Of a stretch of 64,000 nt of DNA, positions 1-12,255 are shown piece after piece (position 1 is the stretch's first letter; the number at the start of each line of letters is the position of its first letter). The DNA comes from Pogostemon cablin (lineage: Eukaryota; Streptophyta; Magnoliopsida; Lamiales; Lamiaceae). Made by a program: the position numbers and the translations under genes. The stretch lies in assembly GCA_023678885.1 (NCBI GenBank), contig CM042985.1:31196465-31260464 (forward strand). The letters are read 5' to 3'. Below the pieces are notes generated by a model. That model was given only the letters and a program-made list of their open reading frames with translations. It ran no database searches and was not told the DNA's origin.

Positions 1-17
1 GGAAGATTACCATACTC

Positions 18-1325
18 ATGGGAAATGCTACAAGAGTAGCGGATGTTGCAGTGGGAGACATCTATTTATCTTTTAATAAGAATAAAACTCTTGTTTTGAA
101 GAATTGTCTTTATGTACCTTATTTTAGAAAGAATTTAATTTCAGTTTCTAAATTATTTATGGATGGATATTATGTTTCTTTTAATGACAAGGTTGTTATA
201 AGGAAAGATAGAATTATTATCTGTGATGGTGCATTGATAGATAATTTGTATACTCTTAATCCAATTACTCCCACAGTGCAACAAATTGAAATGAATGATA
301 CATCCACTAATAAGAGAAAAGAACCTTCTAAAATGAACTAAACATATCTTTGGCATCTAAGATTGGGTCATATTAACTTGAGTATGATTCAAAGGTTGAT
401 AGCTGATGGACCTCTGAGTTCATTAGTAGTGGAAAATTATCCAACTTGCGAATTCTGCTTGGAAGGAAAAATGACCAAAAGGCCTTTTAAGGCAAAAGGG
501 TATAGAGCCAAGGATCTGTTAGAATTGGTTCATTCTGATTTATGTGGTCCTATGTCTGTCCAGGCAAGAGGAGGTTATGAATATTTTGTCACATTCATTG
601 ATGATTATTCTAGATACGGATATATTTATTTGATGCGCCACAAGTCTGAGTGCTTTGATAAATTCAATGAGTACAAGGCTGATGTGGAAAAGCAACTTGA
701 AAAATATATCAAGACACTACGATCTGATCGTGGTGGCGAATACCTCTTGGGAGAGTTTAGGAATTATTTATCGGAGCAAGGGATTGAATCCCAATTGTCT
801 ACACCAGGCATACCCCAGCAGAATGGTGTAGCGGAAAGAAGGAATATGACTCTTATGGAAATGGTAAGATCAATGATGAGTTATTCAGAACTACCAAATT
901 CTTTCTGGGGACATGCTTTAGAAACAACGACTTACATTTTGAACTTAGTACCTTCTAAATCGGTAGTCTCCACACCCACAGAACTGTGGACCGGGCGAAA
1001 GCCTAGTCTGAAACATTTTCGGATTTGGGGTGCTCCGGCCCATGTGTTGAAGGCAGATGCCGATAAGTTAGAATCGTGTATTGATGTTTGTCTATTTATA
1101 AGATATCCTAGAGGAATGAAGGGTGGTTTATTTTATAGTCCTAAGGACCAAAAGGTGATCGTTAGTACGAATGCCAGATTTTTGGAAGAGGATTATGTAA
1201 TGAACCACAAATCCATGAGTAAAATTATTCTAGATGAAGTAAGAGAGGAAACACCAAACATAATACCAACTGTGCAAGATGATATACCACAGGACACTGC
1301 ACCGCGTGTCACACCTGATACATAA
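18..1325 (+). pseudogene. copia-1 GAG-pre-integrase and integrase remnant
   Basis: The reading frame begins upstream of the window edge region with the GNATRVADV segment and an NCLYVPYFRKNLISV block typical of copia polyproteins just before integrase. An in-frame TAA at 339-341 interrupts it. The zinc-binding module follows: WHLRLGH at about 345-365, then CEFC. The integrase core keeps HSDLCGP, RSDRGGEY and NGVAERRN, giving the D, D and E catalytic residues at the expected order and spacing. The frame continues through a GxxFYSPKDQKVIVS-type block and ends at TAA 1323-1325. Two in-frame stops therefore break an otherwise continuous frame. This is retrotransposon integrase, which inserts the cDNA into host DNA; it is not functional here. 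Confidence 0.9.
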
Positions 1326-2962
1326 TTGCCTACTGAGCCTCGTCGTAGTGGGAGGATTGTGAGACAATCAGATAGATTCATGGGATTGGGAGAGTCATCG
1401 GACTTGGTCCCTGGTGAACATGAAATTGACCCATGGAATTACAACGAGACACTGCAAGATAAAGATGCTCATTTAAGGCAAAACGCAATGAAATCTGAAA
1501 TAGAATCCATGTATTCTAATCAAGTCTGGGAGCTTGTAGAATTACCCTATAGTGTAAAAGCTATTGGATGCAAGTGGATCTATAAAAGAAAAAGAGGATC
1601 TGACGGAAAGGTTGAAACCTTTAAAGCAAGGCTTGTTGCTAAAGGATATACTCAGAAAGAAGGAATCGATTATGAGGAAACCTTCTCGCCTGTGGCCATG
1701 CTTAAGTCAATCCGGATTCTTTTGTCTATTACTGCTCATATGGATTATGAGGTATGGCAAATGAATGTCAAGACAGCTTTTCTGAATGGAAGTCTTGAGG
1801 AAAACATCTATATGAAGCAACCAGAATGATTCATTGCAAAGGGCGAAGAGCATCTTGTGTGCAAGTTTAAAAGGTCTATTTATGGATTGAAACAAGCTTC
1901 AAGATCATGGAACATCCATTTTGATGAAGTAATCCAGTCATATGGATCTAATCAATGTCCGGATAAATCATGTGTGTACAAGAAGTGTGACGAAAACGTA
2001 TTGGTATTTATTGTACTCTACGTGGATGATATTCTGCTCATTGGAAATAATGTAAAGGTATTGTCGGGCATAAGGTATGGCTGTCCAAGCAGTTTGAAAT
2101 GAAGGACTTAGGAGAGGCCGAACACATTCTAGGGATCAAATTAATAAGGGGTCGTAAGAAAAGAATGTTTTGCTTATCCCAAGCTTCATACATTGATACA
2201 ATTCTAGCTCGTTTTAGCATGCAAGATTCCAAGAAAGATTTTTTACCTTTCAGACATGGATTACCTCTATCTAAAGAGATGTGTCCAAAGACATAACAGG
2301 AAATAGAGGCGATGAAGCTGGTCCCTTATGCTTCGGCAGTAGGAAGCCTCATGTATGATATACTATGTACGAGACTGGATATCTGTTATGTTGTGGGCAT
2401 GGTCAGTAGGTACTAAAGTAATCCAGGACAAGGGCATTGGACTACGGTAAAGCATATTTTGAAGTACCTGCGAAGGACTAGGGATTATGTGCTGGTTTAC
2501 CGAGCTGATACTTTGTTATCTTTGGGTTATACTGATTCGGATTTCCAGTCAGATAGGGATGCTAGTAAATCCACCTCGGGTTATGTGTATACTCTTGGAG
2601 GAGGAGCCATAATATGAAGGAGTGTAAAGTAGAAATGCGTTGCGGACTCCACCATGGAAGCTAAATATGTAGCAGCCTCTGAGACAGCTAAAGAAGCAGA
2701 TGGCTTAGGAACTTCTTAATGGACTTGGATGTGATTCCTGGTTTGCCCAAAGCGATCACAATTTATTGTGATAACAGTGGTGCCGTAGCAAACTCGAAGG
2801 AACCACGAGCCTATAAGGCGAGTAAACACATTAAGCGCAAGTACCACCTGATACGAGACATCGTTAAAAGAGGAGAGGTCGTTGTCACTAAGATTGCATC
2901 GTAGGATAACTTGGCTGATCCTTTTACTAAGAGCCTTCCAGCGAAAGCGTCCGATGGGCATG
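1326..2962 (+). pseudogene. copia-1 reverse transcriptase and RNase H remnant
   Basis: This continues the copia polyprotein. It shows the RT motifs KTAFLNG (about 1770-1790), YGLKQASRSWN (about 1880-1912) and the catalytic YVDD in LYVDDILLIGN (about 2017-2050). A TGA at 1827-1829 breaks the frame, and a frameshift lies between about 2070 and 2100, after which MKDLGEAEHILGIK restores the family sequence. More stops occur at 2294-2296 and further on. The RNase H part is recognisable as YTDSDFQSDRDASKSTSGY (about 2528-2585), DSTMEAKYVAASE and the C-terminal DNLADPFTKSLP. The enzyme would copy element RNA into DNA, but this copy has too many lesions to act. Confidence 0.9.
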
Positions 2963-3031
2963 TAGAAGGAATGGGGATTAGATGCGTGTCGGCAGATATG
3001 GCAGCGTAGACTTTTAGTATAAGTTGGAGAT

Positions 3032-4239
3032 TGTTAGATTGTATAATAAAAGCCTAGCTTTTGTATTGAACAATGTTTTAACAATTTTATTTGAAATGAG
3101 TTGATCAAACATTTTGCATATTATAAATTATTTATTTATATGTTTGTGCAAAAGTCCATTTACTTTATACTGTAGAAAATATATATTGTGCGACAACACG
3201 CGGAAGATCATATTATCGATTTTCTTATAAAGTATAAATAGATGCTCACAACCGAGATAGACGGGGACTATCTATCGGGATGGTTATAGTGTGGTTTGGT
3301 ATTAGTTTGTCTTGACTATAGAATCACATTAGTGAACTTAGTGTGTATTGAGCAGTACCATTTGAGATCGTTCGACTTGTATTGTCTATATATGAGAACT
3401 TGATCTCAGTTATTATAGATGTTCGTGTTCTTAATCCCTATACAATAACCTCGACACGTAAGGCAGTATATATTTCTTTGATTCATTAATGGGTGAGATT
3501 TACATGTATTAAATTAACAAACTCGTAGAGTTGGGAAGTAGTGCTGTCTCTATGGTGTGATGTTGATTGTAGAAGGAATCCATGTCCTTCATAGATTGAT
3601 GATGTCCCCTTGAGGAGCTCATAAGGTTTATCATGTAAATCTTGCAAGTGGATTAATTCCGGCATGATAATAAGGTTGAGTGGTACTACTCTCGGAAAAG
3701 ATATTAATTAATTTGAGTTGTCAGCAACTTAATAAATTAATGGGCATTGTATATCTTAAACATGGGGAGATTTTTGGGCCCATAATAAGAAGGAGCCCAT
3801 AACATAATTATGGGATTGGAAAGGCAGTGCAGTAATAATATTTTAGTGGACCATATTATTATTATTGGACTTAAGTATAAGCTTTGGGCTAAGCTTGGAT
3901 ACTTAAGCCCAATGGAGGCTCAACCTAATTTCTCCTCCTGGTCCCTGCTGTAGCCCATGTATATAAGTCATCTCAGCTTCTGGAAACCTACACTGTGTGC
4001 CGTTTTTGGACGTGAGAAAAGGAGAGAAACAGATTGAGAGAATCCTGAAGATTGTTGACCATACAACATCAGGATTGGACTTTGGGACATACAACAGAAG
4101 ATCAAGAGGTAGTTCTCTGCAACGATTCATCCTCTACATCAACCCTGAAGAAAGGTAAACTTTAATTATTGCTTCCGCTGTTGTTATTTACATGGTTTCC
4201 TAACGGATCATGCTGAGCCAAACGATCCAATAGCCAACA
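3032..4239 (+). repeat. copia-1 3' LTR
   Basis: The LTR begins TGTTAGATTG directly after a purine-rich stretch (AAGTTGGAGAT) and ends CCAACA. It aligns over most of its length with the LTRs of copia-2 and copia-3 but is about 1208 bp rather than 1388-1397 bp. It lacks roughly 180 bp in the region near its 3' end, where the other LTRs carry a GAATTCATCTTCTC segment. The difference marks a separate subfamily. A TATA box, TATATAAG, lies at 3960-3967 and is conserved in the sister LTRs. Confidence 0.9.
3960..3967 (+). promoter_or_regulatory. LTR TATA box of copia-1
   Basis: TATATAAG followed by TCATCTCAGC is present at the same place in all copia LTRs of this window (for example about 13919 in copia-2). 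Position and conservation fit the core promoter at the U3/R boundary. Inferred from sequence only. Confidence 0.6.
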
Positions 4240-6042
4240 ATAGCATACCTGCCGAGGAATGCAATCAAGGGGCAAGTCATGGCAGACTTTATAGTGGAAT
4301 TAACTTTCTCAGTCCCAAATGATGAGCAAAAAAGGAAACCCTGGGTCATGCACATAGATGGCTCAGCAACGACAGTAGCGTCGGGAGCCAGGATCTCATT
4401 CGAACTCTATCCGGGGAAACCTTCTCGACTGCAATCAGGTTCAGCTTCTTGGCCACCAACAATGAAGCAGAGTATGAGGCCCTACTAAATGGTTTGAGGA
4501 TGGCGTTGGCCATGGGAACAGATGAGCTGATTATATATAGCAACTCACAGTTGGTGGTGAATCAGATGAAAGGAGAATACGAGGCCAAGGATGGGCATAT
4601 GAGCCACTATAGAGGATTAGCTGCAGGCATACTGCAGAAGTTTAAACAGGTGTTCTTAGAATGCATCGACAGTAAAGAAAATATGGGAGCCGACGCATTG
4701 GCTAAGTTGGCCACAGCGTTGAACACCGAGGATCTCAACAACATCAACATAGTGAGGCAGGAAAATCCCTCGGACACCACCATATGGGTTCTGAATGACC
4801 AATCGACAGAGGAGTCATGGATGACCCCAATCAGGACATATCTGGAAGAAGGCAAAGTAACCACGGATAAAGATAAGGCTCGGCAAATTAGGCTTCGGTC
4901 GACGAGGTACATCTTGATGGAAGGAAAGCTGTACAAGAGGGGATATTCATCAATGCTCTTGAAATGCCTGGCTCCTGAAGAAGCAAGCTTTGTACTAGCG
5001 GAGATTCATGAAGGCATTTGCAGAAACCACACTGGTGGGATTGCCCTAGCACACAAAGTGATCAGGCAGAGTTATTTCTAGCCAACACTAAAAAAGGATG
5101 CCACCCAATATGCGAGAGCATGCGCCACTTATCAGAGACTGGCCTTGATAGTTAGGGCACCATCGGAACAGCTGACTTCCGTGTTCAGCCTATGGCCTTT
5201 CGTGAAATGGGGGATTGATTTAATCGGACCGCTACTTACTGGAAAAGGTGAAAATAAATTTGCTATCGTGGCAGTGGATTATTTCACGAAATGGGCAGAG
5301 GCAGAACCCCTCTCGATGATCATCGAGGCTCGGGTTGAGAAATTTATCTGGGAAAATATCATATACCGGTTCGGGATACCATTTGCTATAGTGACCGACA
5401 ATGGCAAGTAATTCGACAACGACAAACTGAGAAAGTTTTGTGAAGACTATAACATTAAGAAGTGGTCCTCCACACCATACCACCCGCAGTCTAATGGGCA
5501 AGTAGAGGCAGTGAACAAGATCATCAAACACACATTGAAAGCCAGGTTGGAAAAGCTAGATGGGAAATGGCCTGAAGAATTGCCAGGAGTACTGTGGTCT
5601 TACAGGACGACGACGAGAACCTCCACCAATGAGACCCCATTCTCAATGGCCTTTGGCGCCGAGACGGTAATTACCAGTGGAAATAGGGGAGCCTAGCCCT
5701 AGCATCGTTCTCCACCAAGAGGGGACAAATGATGAATCGATTTAGGAGAGTCTAGACATATTAGAAAAAAAGAGATTGAACACAGAATTGCATAATGCGG
5801 TTCACAAGCAGAGAACGGAGAGATTCTATAACTCTAGGATAAAGTTGAGGAGATTCAAAGGTGGAGAAGTGGTGCTACGGAAAGTAGTGGGCCCAATGGC
5901 GCAGGGTAACGACCAAAACTGGGAAGGCCCTTACATAATCAAAAGAGTTCTGGAAGGAGGATTGTATGAGTTGGAAGAAGTGGATGGCGAAAAGATACCG
6001 CACCCATGGAACGCACAACATTTGAAGAAATATTATCAATGA
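4240..6042 (+). pseudogene. gypsy pol remnant: RNase H and integrase
   Basis: The RNase H part shows MADFIVEL, HIDGSA, then NNEAEYEALLNGL and GADALAKLA. A frameshift lies between about 4420 and 4450. An H2C2 zinc finger follows (HEGICRNHTGG, then ACATYQRLA); its last cysteine has become tyrosine. Integrase keeps KWGIDLIGPL, VTDNG and NGQVEAVNK, so the D, D and E residues are present. Lesions are TAG at 5079-5081 (a W position in the family), TAA at 5409-5411 (a Q position), a frameshift near 5675 (from AETVI into PVEIGEPS) and TAG near 5742. The C-terminal part from about 5776 ends WEGPYIIKRVL and WNAQHLKKYYQ with a stop at 6040-6042. No chromodomain is visible, as expected outside the chromovirus branch. 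Confidence 0.9.
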
Positions 6043-7162
6043 AATAGAAAGAGGGCGAGATGAATGAGGTTGGTGAAACGATTTTTTACAGCTTTTAATC
6101 AAGGCGTTAGGCTATACTATATGGAAATGCAAATTATATGGAAATCTTTTTAATAATATATGGTTAAGGATATCAATGTGTTTATCACAAATGGGGAAAT
6201 GTGTTTATTTATCGAGACATCATGGTTTTGGGAATATCAACAAGTTTATGTATAGTTAAAGGGGGGGTCAGTATGCTCATAACAAATAGTAAAGAGTATT
6301 TATTTGTCAGGATACCATGGCTTTTGGGAAATACTAATGTGTAAACATCATCCTGTAAATTGATAAAGAATGCTGCAAGCATAAATAAAAGGATTACGAA
6401 ATAACAATGGCAAAAAAAGAGCCGAGGCTCAAGAATAGAAGATATCAAAGGGAAGTAACCAAAAAGGGGCAAGCCGGAACAAAAAGGCAGAATCAAACTA
6501 GGAATAAAGGGCGAAAATATCGGGTTCAGAGAAATTGGGACAAAGATGCCGAGGCGTCGGGCTATGAAGTCAAAACCAAGGTTTCGGATCAAAACTAAAA
6601 GGCTGGTTGAAAGAACCTCGATATAATGGGAATTGGATTGCCTCAGGTATAAAATTGGAATAGTGGAGCTGGAATGGAGGGCAACAACAGACCTCAGAAG
6701 GGCGTCAAAAAGGGGCGTGGATATATGTATATAACAGATATATACAATAGTCGAAGCATCAAACTCAGAGTAAAATGAACGCTATTCGGGATAATAAGGG
6801 AAACAAATGCAAACATGTACACATAGCGGATGTACAGGAAGGCCAAAATATCAGAACCGAATAAAGGAAAAGAACTTCGATATACAGGGATATATCAAAC
6901 AATAGTATAAACATCTGCACAGAGGAGGAATAAACAAGCAAAGATGCACAATAGAGATGTGACGCTAGAGGAGGAATAATCGGCATTTCTCAAATATTGG
7001 CGTCAAAAGATGACATCGGACATAGCCACCCAACAAGTACAGGACATAAAACGAAGTAATCAGCAGTTAAAATCTACAAACCATCATAGTAAGTAAGTTA
7101 CGAACAACATCTGAACCAGTGCAAAATAAAGATCAACCAGCAAAAGGTGGAGACGGAGGGGA
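6043..7162 (+). other. gypsy spacer between pol and antisense ORF 1
   Basis: This is non-coding DNA of the gypsy element between the pol stop and the 3' end of the first antisense ORF. It is purine-rich on the + strand in places (6400-6520). A short frame at 6407-6598 has a lysine- and arginine-rich translation with no recognisable family and is best treated as chance. Confidence 0.55.
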
Positions 7163-8716
7163 TCAGTCTTTCTTTCGGCTGCTGAGGGAATGGAAAATAC
7201 TTGACATTTTGTCTTCCATCTCTTTTAGCTGAGCTTCAGAACGAATGGCCCTTTCTTCTGTCGAACCAAGATAAGGAATGTGTTGTTCCAAGGCTCGGAT
7301 ACGAGCCTCGACTTCAACCAACCTAGCACGCGCCTCAGTAGCCTTGACTCTCGTGGCATCTCTGGCAGCCTCAGCCTCAGTCAGACTCGCCTCCACAGAT
7401 TCGAGAGCAGCTCGCCCCACATCAACCTCAAAATCTGAAACCTCCAATCTTTCTCTCTGGTGCGCGAAAATTCAGCTCAGCATTCTCGATCTCTAAAGCA
7501 TTCAACCTCTCTTCAAAGCTAGCGGAAGACCCCTCGGAACGATCAATTAGCTGGCTGGCGAATAAACAATATTGGTCTATAAAGTGCAGAGAAAAGGTGA
7601 GGAAGGCAACAATAACTCCAGCTACCACGGCTAAACCGGAAGAATCTTGGGAAAGAGAACTGGGGACAACGATCGGCGGAGCTCGAGGAAGGGCCCGATG
7701 AGAGGCACCAGTAATAAAACCTTCGGTTCTTAGCTCCCACAACTCGACCAGGTCAGGTTCATCATCTTCCTCAACTGTACTTTTTCCTCATGCACAGGCC
7801 CTCTCGGTGGCCAAACAAGAGGCTTCAGCATCAATATCGGTAGAATCAGTTGTTACAGCAGCACCTATAAAGTTTAGATTCGGAAGAGGAACTGTCGGGA
7901 CAACTTGAGAGGTAGAAGGGACAGAACTAACATCAGCTCTGGAAGCAGACCCAACCCTCGGCCCAGCCATCATATCGTAATCCTCGATTTCGGAGCCACT
8001 GCCCTCTCCAACTTCGGGAGCTTCCGCCAGCTCAAGATCCTCCTCAGGATCTTCCTCTGTGTCCTTCTTGGGATCTTCTTCTGGATCCTCTTCTGCCTTC
8101 TCCTCTAAACCTTCCTCAGGATCTTCCTCTGGATCCCCCTCGGGATCCTCCTCCGGATCTTCCTCAGGAATTACTCCAGCCTCGGGCTCGACGAGAGGAG
8201 GATCTGCAAAAAGACACCATGGGTGAGAATGCAATGAACACGGAAAGGATAATGAAGCATGAGCAGAGGCAATTATCCCCCTTAATCTAATAGCGAGAAG
8301 GTCGAACTCACCAACGGAAGGGGATGGACGAGGCATGTAGCTAATTCTGATTGGCCGAGAAGGCACACCATGCTCATAAACACTCCTTTCTCTTTTTCTG
8401 AGAAAGGAAACAGAGGCAGATTCAGAACCGGGAGCGGAAAAACACCAGAAGGGATAGCGAGTGAACGATGTAACTGTTGACGGGGAGGAGACAAATGAGG
8501 CAAAACTCTATTTTCGGTAAGCTTCACAACCAACAGATCTTCACCAAGTTTCATATCTTCGAACCCAACAGACAGTTCATCCATTTCTTCATCTTCATAA
8601 CGAGAGGGAGAACGGGCAGAATAATTAGAGTCGGCTTCATCATCCGAAAACTGATACATATACTTGTACAGAGTTAATGACAAGCCAGCTACGGAACCAG
8701 TCGATCCTACCAGAGA
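7163..8716 (-). pseudogene. gypsy antisense ORF 1, C-terminal part (acidic region and coiled coil)
   Basis: Read on the - strand, this is the downstream half of an extra ORF lying opposite to pol. The part at about 7788-8170 encodes a tract rich in repeated E-D-P-E units, and about 8570-8680 is also acidic (SDDEADSNYS, EDEEMDEL). The last 95 codons (7163-7447) are rich in A, E, R and L with heptad spacing, a likely coiled coil ending SSRKKD. Pieces lie in more than one frame, so it is either frameshifted or contains small introns; I cannot tell which. The other half is at 10704-11580, separated by an inserted LTR. Similar acidic and coiled-coil regions occur in antisense ORF 2. Function unknown; products of this type are described as gypsy-type transposon proteins. 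Confidence 0.65.
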
Positions 8717-8721
8717 CAGAG

Positions 8722-10698
8722 TGATAGGCTTTTATTGCGCACTCCAATTTAATCCCTAAGTATGAAGGATATCAATTGTAGCGGTAAGTGACCAAGTTAA
8801 ATTATCGAACCCAAGGGATAGCTAACTATTTATTTTTTAATTATACTAGCTTAATCAGAATAAGGTAACCGATTTTCAATGTTTTAAGAGAATTAATCTA
8901 AATAACAAAATATTAAATAACTGAATTAATTAAAAGCAAGGAAAAATAAAAGCAAGTTTCTAATCAAGAGATAACGAACAGTTCTAAGGTATCAGGTAAA
9001 GACCAATTAATTTGGGTTATTAAACTTACGATTGTTCATTCATGCAGTTTCACTGAAAATACACCACATATCCCTGTTATCCTACCGAATATGATTCGAT
9101 TCAAAGCTAACAGTCTAATCTGGTTTAAATTCTAAGGTGCGCAAATATTACCAAGCCTTATTCCTAGATACTAATCAAAGCAAGCAACAATACCTCCGGA
9201 TGGTAAGCCCGACTAACAAGATATTTTCTAGAATTACTACAAGGTTCTATTCACTTCCTACTTGATTGTCTAATTGCATTGTTCCACTAAACTAATCAAG
9301 TATTTGATTAACCAGTTCATGAAATTAAAGTGCTTATAGCGGAACTACTCTAATCCCTAACAGATAGACAATACCAATCATGAACGCACACAAGCTAACA
9401 CAATAATCCAAGCATTATAGCGGATGTCATGAATATATTATGAAGACGTTACGAAGCAGATTAACATGTCTTAGTAAAATAAGTAAAATCAAAAGCTCAA
9501 CTACATAAAATCCCAATCTTTGGTCTAAATCCCCAAATCAATCAAATCAATCCATCAAACCCTAGAACTGTATATAAAATTAGCCCATGAGGTCACAAGC
9601 AACACTCATGGCTAAGCAATTCATACCAAAAATCAAAGTAAAAGGAAGGAAAAGAAAGGAATTATGAAACCCTAGTGTAGACGTAATCTTTTGTTCCTTC
9701 TCCGTCTCTCCAATTGCTCGATTCTCCCTCAATTAGCACTTGGAACCCTCTTGAAAGTGGATGGATGGTGAAATCAGGTTGTCAATCTGATATGGAAGGA
9801 TTGGAGGTGTGAATTGATGATAGGTTATGGATGGGTTCTCTCCAATTTGGGTCTCGATCTCCCTAATTGTTTCTAGGACTGATGTAGGGCATTTTCGCGA
9901 TTGAAACTGCTTCAGAATCGCGATTTGAGGGTATATATACACTGTTGCATCGAACAGGCCCCGTCTGGGCCCTGAACTGGGCCGCTCGGCACCTTGCTCG
10001 AGCCGAGCTCATGGCCGAGCGGCCCCCAAACCTGCCGAGCAGAATATAGGTGAAACGGGAACGTCGTGTAGGCTCTGAGGGCACCCCACTCGGCTGGAAA
10101 CTCGCAAAATCAGGGTTCCGCTCGAGCCGAGCGACCTCTCGAGCTGCAGAGACTGCGCTGCGCGATTTCCCCGTTTTGAGTATAACGTCTTCATACGGAC
10201 TCCAATTTGGATGATTTTTACGCTCACGCGTTCCTCTTTTCCTTGGATTTCTATCCATATAAAGAACTCTCAGAAACTCCAACATTTGAATATGTAAAAA
10301 GTTCTGCAAAGTGGCTGCTCGGTACAGCATGCGCGACATTAGCACTTTGATCATAACTTTCTCGTTTGGAATTCAATTGGGGTGTTCTTTACGTCAAAAC
10401 GATTCTCTCTTCTGTGGCTTTCCAACCATATATCATATGATTAATTTGGACTTCTATAAGAATACAGAAATTTGTGCAACATGGACTATATTTTTCAGCA
10501 TTCCTTCTCACTTTCACTCCTCATTCCAACTTTGAACTTTTGATCATGTTTTACCCTTCAAAACTCAACAAAACACCTTAGTAGCATGTTAATTATGTAA
10601 GATATGAAAACCATGCCATTCTATACAAAATCATGGCCACATTCTATCAAAAACGGTGTAATGTGAGACCTAAAATACGTGAAATTCCACTCTCAACA
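8722..10698 (+). mobile_element. candidate solo LTR inserted in antisense ORF 1
   Basis: About 2 kb of non-coding DNA starts TGATAGGCTT and ends CTCAACA, with the flanking 5-mers CAGAG (8717-8721) and CAGGG (10699-10703) matching at four of five bases. On either side the sequence returns to the antisense ORF, so this is an insertion. It has no coding capacity. A TATA-like TATATAAAA lies near 9572. A GC-rich stretch at 9960-10160 has repeated GCTCGAGCCGAGC-like palindromes, and two imperfect copies of about 130 bp occur at about 10180-10300 and 10350-10470. A non-autonomous fragment is the alternative reading. Strand is uncertain. Confidence 0.5.
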
Positions 10699-10703
10699 CA
10701 GGG

Positions 10704-11580
10704 CATTTTGGAGCTCACCTATAAGACAAAAAAGAGAAGTCAGGCATAGAATAAAAGTAATTGGAACAAACAAAGAGAACACCCGAAAAGTAAGGGAAGG
10801 GATTACCAGTTGTAGCACCACGGTCGAGAGTAGACAATCCGCCTGAAACTAGAACAGGCTCAGAAAGCAACCGAGAAACACGGTAAGTATTCCCCCCACA
10901 ACATAAAATCTTATAAACACGGCGAAAACCATCACTCAGCTGCTCAAGGGGATGGCGAGGGGGACCTGAGCGATATAAATGTCAAAAAAGAACATCAGAA
11001 ACCGTAGAAGATAGTCCAAAACTCGAAAGACGAGGAAGAATCGTACACTTATCCAATGGAAGAAATCGGATGGAAAAAGTCATGGAAACACCATTAACAC
11101 GGGTACGATAATCACCGCCCAACCAGAACTAGGCCTACTCCCAGCTTCGGCCAATTTCATTAGAAGCCCCCACAAAATGATGGTTATCGTGGGGAAGTAA
11201 ATGGTAGAAACTGACAGAACGACCGGATAGAGCATAAAAAAGAGAAACTCTAATTCAAATGGGTTTCGTATAGTGTGACCCAACACATAAAACAGTGATA
11301 TAGTGGATATCTGACGCAACCAAGAGGAGGGCAGTAGCTGGCCTATGTCCATGTCCCACCTCTGCAATAGCAAACTGATAACAGGGGGAAGCGGAAGACG
11401 CAAACCGGCAAGAAAGAGAGAGTAATAGAATGCAGTACGACTTGGAGGGGGATTAGAAATGTGAGAAGAGAGGATCCAGAATGAACTACGAACACCGGGC
11501 CACACACGGTGCACCGGCGTGCTATCAGAAGTATTCACCTCTTGGACATCAGGTGGAGGAGGAGCACCCTCACCAGACAT
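10704..11580 (-). pseudogene. gypsy antisense ORF 1, N-terminal part (Transposase_28-like)
   Basis: On the - strand an ATG at 11580-11578 opens a frame beginning MSGEGAPPPP. Within about 100 codons it contains AFYYSLFLAGLRLPLP, then DIGQLLPSSW. This pattern, L-R-x-P-L-x-P followed by QL-P-x-x-W, matches the Pfam family Transposase_28 (putative gypsy type transposon) as I know it. The frame is lost by a frameshift near 11080, but the translation continues in another frame towards 10704 with readable sequence (for example SGGLSTLDRGATTGN). The protein then runs into the inserted LTR and resumes at 8716. Its paralogue is antisense ORF 2, which has the same motif. Role in the element is not established. 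Confidence 0.65.
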
Positions 11581-12255
11581 TTTCTACTAGCCAAAGAGCT
11601 TAAGAATTAGGGTTTGGCAAAAAAAGAGGACAAAGGAGAGAGAGATTTTCAGAAATCGCAAAATATCAGAGGAACGAGAGATATATGATATATAAAGATA
11701 TACATGAAGGATATGAAAGATTTGAATTTTGAAAAACCAAAACAGAAACTATCTGACAAGATGAAGGGCGGCACGTATTATCATTGGAAACTATGGAGAA
11801 AAAACGGCTAAGATCCAACGGTTGGGATGCAGAGACCTTACAATTCCCAAGGAGAAGGGAGGATCCAGATTGATCCACGCAGCACCTGACCAAGGACGTG
11901 ACAACCCACGACAGAAAAGCGGCGATTATGTTTTAAATTAAAGGTAAAATACCAAAATACCCTTGCGAGATCCACTAACAGGGAAGTGAAAGTACTTTAT
12001 TCATGAATAGTGAATTACAAGAGAAGCAGAAATAACTCAAAATTCTATCAATCGATAAACAAAGGAAACACAAGGGAGGTACAAAATAAACACCCTAATA
12101 AGGAAGATACATTCGATTCAACACCAGGGACTCGGTAATACTTCATTGATCAACTAGGAAGGTTACGGAATGGGTCATATCTGTAGACTGTAACTCTCCA
12201 CTTCTAGGTGCCGTATCTTCGGAAACATCCAAGGGAGCCTCAAAGGTCGCCGGCC
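11581..12255 (-). other. gypsy spacer between the two antisense ORFs
   Basis: This is non-coding DNA upstream of antisense ORF 1 and downstream of antisense ORF 2. If ORF 1 is made from its own transcript, its promoter should be here. TATATATC-like AT stretches occur at 11685-11700, but I could not assign a convincing core promoter. Confidence 0.4.

Larger units (their letters stand above)
1..4239 (+). mobile_element. copia-1: Ty1/copia retrotransposon, truncated by window edge
   Basis: This is the 3' part of a Ty1/copia element. The order integrase, reverse transcriptase, RNase H is the copia order, and a 3' LTR follows. The LTR ends in CCAACA at 4239, and the next base resumes the gypsy RNase H reading frame, so copia-1 is inserted in the gypsy pol gene. 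The downstream 5-bp target-site copy would be ATAGC at 4240-4244; its partner lies off the left edge and cannot be checked. The coding region has several stops and frameshifts, so the copy is dead. It still keeps the integrase core that copia-2 and copia-3 have lost, so it is the best local reference for the family. Confidence 0.93.

Noticed and set aside
7788..8366. Acidic repeat protein as an independent gene
   Set aside because: It lies in line with the other pieces of the gypsy antisense ORF 1 and is better explained as its acidic linker.
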